Assembly (NCBI GenBank): GCA_026993045.1
Contig: JALWWR010000021.1
Coordinates: 1-8,056, forward strand
DNA: 8,056 nt
Direction: 5' to 3'
Origin: Thermodesulfatator sp.
GTDB lineage: Bacteria; Desulfobacterota; Thermodesulfobacteria; Thermodesulfobacteriales; Thermodesulfobacteriaceae
Below the pieces are notes generated by a model. The model was not told where the DNA came from, ran no database searches, and worked only from the letters and a program-made list of their open reading frames with translations. Positions 6,557 through 8,056 of this stretch are shown in pieces (position 1 is the stretch's first letter; each line of letters opens with the position of its first letter). The translations under genes and the position numbers were made by a program.

Positions 6557-7758
6557 TCTCTTATCCCAAGGTTCTAGTGGTAGCAGGCGAAGAATCCGGA
6601 GACCTCTACGGGGCCGAACTTATTCGAAGGGTACGGGAACTCTGGCCGGGGCTCACCTTTTTCGGCATAGGAGGCCGAAGGATGCGGGCCGCGGGGCTGG
6701 AGTGCCTCTTTCCAGCCGAACCCCTGGCGGTGGTAGGGTTGCCCTCTTGGTCCCAGCTCAAACTTTTGCGTCAAGCCTGGAACCGGCTTAAAGAATTCTT
6801 GATCCAGCAGCGCCCCCTAGTTACGGTCCTCATCGATTTTCCGGGCTTTAACCTCCGTCTGGCCAAACTGGCCCACCGCCACAGGGTGCCGGTCTTCTAT
6901 TACATTGCTCCCCAGGTCTGGGCCTGGAATCGGAGACGGGTAAAAATCCTGCGCCGTTTTGTGGATCTCTTGGTGGTGATTCTACCCTTTGAAAAGGTCT
7001 TCTTTGAAAAGGAAGGCCTCAAAGGGGTCGAATTTGTGGGACATCCCCTTTGGGATCTGGTGAAACCGGCCCTTTCCCGCCAGACCTTTTGTGAAATCGC
7101 AGGGCTCTCCCCCCATCGTCCCATCCTGGGGCTTTTTCCCGGAAGCCGGGAAAACGAGGTGAAACGGCTGCTGCCGATCTTTCTAGAAACCTACGAACTC
7201 TTGTGTCAGGACTATCCCTATCTCCAAGGGGTTCTGGTCAAGGCTTCGGGGCTTTCGGACGGCCCTTGGTGGGAGAAGGCCCGCCGCCAGGTCAAGGTCT
7301 TGGAGGGCTACGTGCATGAGGTGTTAAAGCAGGCCAGCGCCGCGCTTTTAGCCTCGGGAACCATCACCCTGGAGGCCGCCCTGCTTGAGACCCCGATGGT
7401 GGCAGCCTATAAACTTCCGGCTTTCTCCTTCTTTTTGGCCCGGAAACTAGTTAAAGTCCCCTACATCACCTTGCCCAACTTGATATTAGACGAACCAGTG
7501 GTGCCGGAGTTTTTACAAGAGGCAGTCACCCCGACCCAATTAGCCCAAGCCCTGAGGCCTTTGCTCTTTGATTCCAACCAACGGGAAAAATTTCAAGCAA
7601 AACTCCGAAAAGTAAAGGCCCTTTTGGGAGGGCCGGGGGCCTCCTGGCGGGTGGCGGAACTTTTGACCCGGTTCATACGATCTACTTTACAATCGTCACC
7701 TCCACTTCCTTCGGCTTCCGAAGGACATGCACCACCACGTCTTTCTCGTACCGAATAA
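6553..7758 (+). CDS. lpxB: Lipid-A-disaccharide synthase
   Basis: Membrane-associated GT19 glycosyltransferase (GT-B fold). It joins lipid X to UDP-2,3-diacylglucosamine, giving the beta-1,6 disaccharide and UDP. Motifs in order are GEESGDLYGAELI (12-24), IDFPGFNLRLAK (94-105, D95 matching E. coli D98) and YYIAPQVWAW (116-125). LPFEKVFFEKEG (144-155), FVGHPLWD (161-168) and PGSRENEV (196-203, with the conserved R199) follow. The set ends with ASGTITLEAAL (267-277) and LPNLI (307-311). The length is 401 against the usual ~380. The surplus is a 25-residue Pro/Ser-rich tail after R376 that runs antisense into the convergent gene. The VEVL motif common near residue 64 is replaced by PSWSQL. The ATG overlaps the upstream stop as ATGA, with GGGGAAG (6538-6544) as ribosome binding site. 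It is the last gene of the operon. Confidence 0.97.
   Translation: MISYPKVLVVAGEESGDLYGAELIRRVRELWPGLTFFGIGGRRMRAAGLECLFPAEPLAVVGLPSWSQLKLLRQAWNRLKEFLIQQRPLVTVLIDFPGFNLRLAKLAHRHRVPVFYYIAPQVWAWNRRRVKILRRFVDLLVVILPFEKVFFEKEGLKGVEFVGHPLWDLVKPALSRQTFCEIAGLSPHRPILGLFPGSRENEVKRLLPIFLETYELLCQDYPYLQGVLVKASGLSDGPWWEKARRQVKVLEGYVHEVLKQASAALLASGTITLEAALLETPMVAAYKLPAFSFFLARKLVKVPYITLPNLILDEPVVPEFLQEAVTPTQLAQALRPLLFDSNQREKFQAKLRKVKALLGGPGASWRVAELLTRFIRSTLQSSPPLPSASEGHAPPRLSRTE
7682..7758. other. Tail-to-tail overlap of lpxB and the debranching-type gene
   Basis: The last 25 codons plus stop of lpxB (TAA at 7756-7758) lie opposite the last codons of the minus-strand gene (TAG read from 7684-7682). Conserved LpxB sequence ends at about R376 (position 7680), almost exactly where the opposing gene stops. 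The lpxB extension therefore looks like read-out into antisense sequence after loss of the ancestral stop. No U-rich intrinsic terminator is visible for either gene inside the overlap. Confidence 0.85.
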
Positions 7759-8056
7759 ACTCTAGGTCCAAGCTTCCGCCTCGCACTTTAAGATTCTTGA
7801 GCTTTACCCGGGATAAGAACTCCGGCAATCGAGGACGGAAAAAGCCCACCCCCTTCTGGGTGAATCGCAGCCCTAAGGCCGCGGCCAGAAGCATAAAGAC
7901 CACTCCCGAAGACCAGGCCTGGGGACTACAGGCCACCGGATAAGAGACCGGACCTTCCCCAGCCCGACGAGTGAAACCGCAAAAGAGCTCCGGCAGTCGA
8001 GAGTGGGGAAAGTGGAGGCTGGCCTCAAAAAGGCCTCGAAAGAGTCGCTCCAAGGG
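7682..8056 (-). CDS. C-terminal part of an amylo-alpha-1,6-glucosidase / glycogen debranching-type protein
   Basis: Only the last 124 codons are in the window; the frame is open through the right edge, so the true start is outside. The fragment begins in an (alpha/alpha)6-barrel region: RLPELFCGFTRR (20-31 of the fragment) and YPVACSPQAWSSG (39-51), followed by a hydrophobic helix (VVFMLLAAALGL). It ends in a short beta-rich segment with alternating Val/Glu. This PELFxG ... YP.AC.PQAW layout is what I know from the C-terminus of bacterial amylo-alpha-1,6-glucosidase or 'glycogen debranching N-terminal domain' proteins. These are predicted to act on alpha-glucans or on related glucosides such as glucosylglycerate or trehalose-type solutes. 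There is no functional link to lipid A; it is simply the convergent neighbour. Family recognition is good, exact substrate unknown. Confidence 0.8.
   Translation of the reverse strand, partial: PLERLFRGLFEASLHFPHSRLPELFCGFTRRAGEGPVSYPVACSPQAWSSGVVFMLLAAALGLRFTQKGVGFFRPRLPEFLSRVKLKNLKVRGGSLDLEFIRYEKDVVVHVLRKPKEVEVTIVK
7707..7725. repeat. 8-bp perfect inverted repeat with a 3-base loop
   Basis: TCCTTCGG-CTT-CCGAAGGA forms a compact GC-containing hairpin on either strand, inside the lpxB/debranching overlap. Neither strand has a T-run after the stem, so it is not a standard intrinsic terminator. It could slow or help end transcription of the convergent genes, or be a coding coincidence (Leu-Arg-Lys-Pro-Lys on the minus strand). 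Confidence 0.5.

Noticed and set aside
7707..7725. Hairpin as a rho-independent terminator
   Set aside because: No T-run follows the stem on either strand, and it lies inside both coding frames.
1..8056. Defence system, mobile element, CRISPR array or RNA gene
   Set aside because: Every stretch is occupied by recognisable housekeeping or envelope genes; there are no direct-repeat arrays, transposase motifs, or tRNA/rRNA-like sequence.

Overview
The window reads as an ordinary chromosomal segment of a GC-rich, Gram-negative bacterium. It is almost fully coding: seven genes run nearly edge to edge, and the only real non-coding gap is 64 bp. Five of the seven are enzymes or partners of the early lipid A (Raetz) pathway, so the organism makes lipopolysaccharide. 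The gene order lpxD-fabZ-lpxA-lpxI-oxidoreductase-lpxB, the use of LpxI instead of LpxH, and the compact, charge-rich proteins fit a deep-branching, possibly thermophilic lineage such as Thermodesulfobacteria/Desulfobacterota or Aquificota. That placement is inferred from composition and gene order and was not tested by any search.

Layout. Positions 1-2459 (minus strand) hold the first 819 codons of alaS (alanyl-tRNA synthetase), whose C-terminus lies off the left edge. Positions 2460-2523 are a divergent promoter region. Positions 2524-7758 (plus strand) form one tight operon: lpxD, fabZ, lpxA, lpxI, a Gfo/Idh/MocA-family NAD(P)-dependent oxidoreductase, and lpxB. Its junctions are overlaps of 11, 8, 4 and 4 bp, plus one 3-bp gap. 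Positions 7682-8056 (minus strand) hold the last 124 codons of a gene resembling bacterial amylo-alpha-1,6-glucosidase / glycogen debranching proteins. It converges on lpxB and overlaps its end by 77 bp.

How the genes work together. FabZ makes trans-2-acyl-ACP in fatty-acid elongation and shares the 3-hydroxyacyl-ACP pool with LpxA and LpxD. LpxA puts the first 3-hydroxyacyl chain on UDP-GlcNAc. LpxC (not in this window) deacetylates the product and LpxD adds the N-linked chain. LpxI splits UDP-2,3-diacylglucosamine to lipid X, and LpxB joins lipid X to a second UDP-diacylglucosamine to give the disaccharide. The oxidoreductase inside the operon is the one member without a canonical Raetz role. 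Its position between lpxA and lpxB resembles gnnA of Acidithiobacillus ferrooxidans, which oxidises the 3-position of UDP-GlcNAc so that lipid A can carry amide-linked primary chains. That is the most interesting lead here, but no GnnB-type aminotransferase is present in the window.

I found no RNA gene, CRISPR array, mobile element or clearly new system. The points worth a second look are the oxidoreductase, the in-frame one-stop junction between lpxA and lpxI, the unconserved lpxB tail and its convergent overlap, an 8-bp hairpin inside that overlap, and the very short leader predicted for lpxD.
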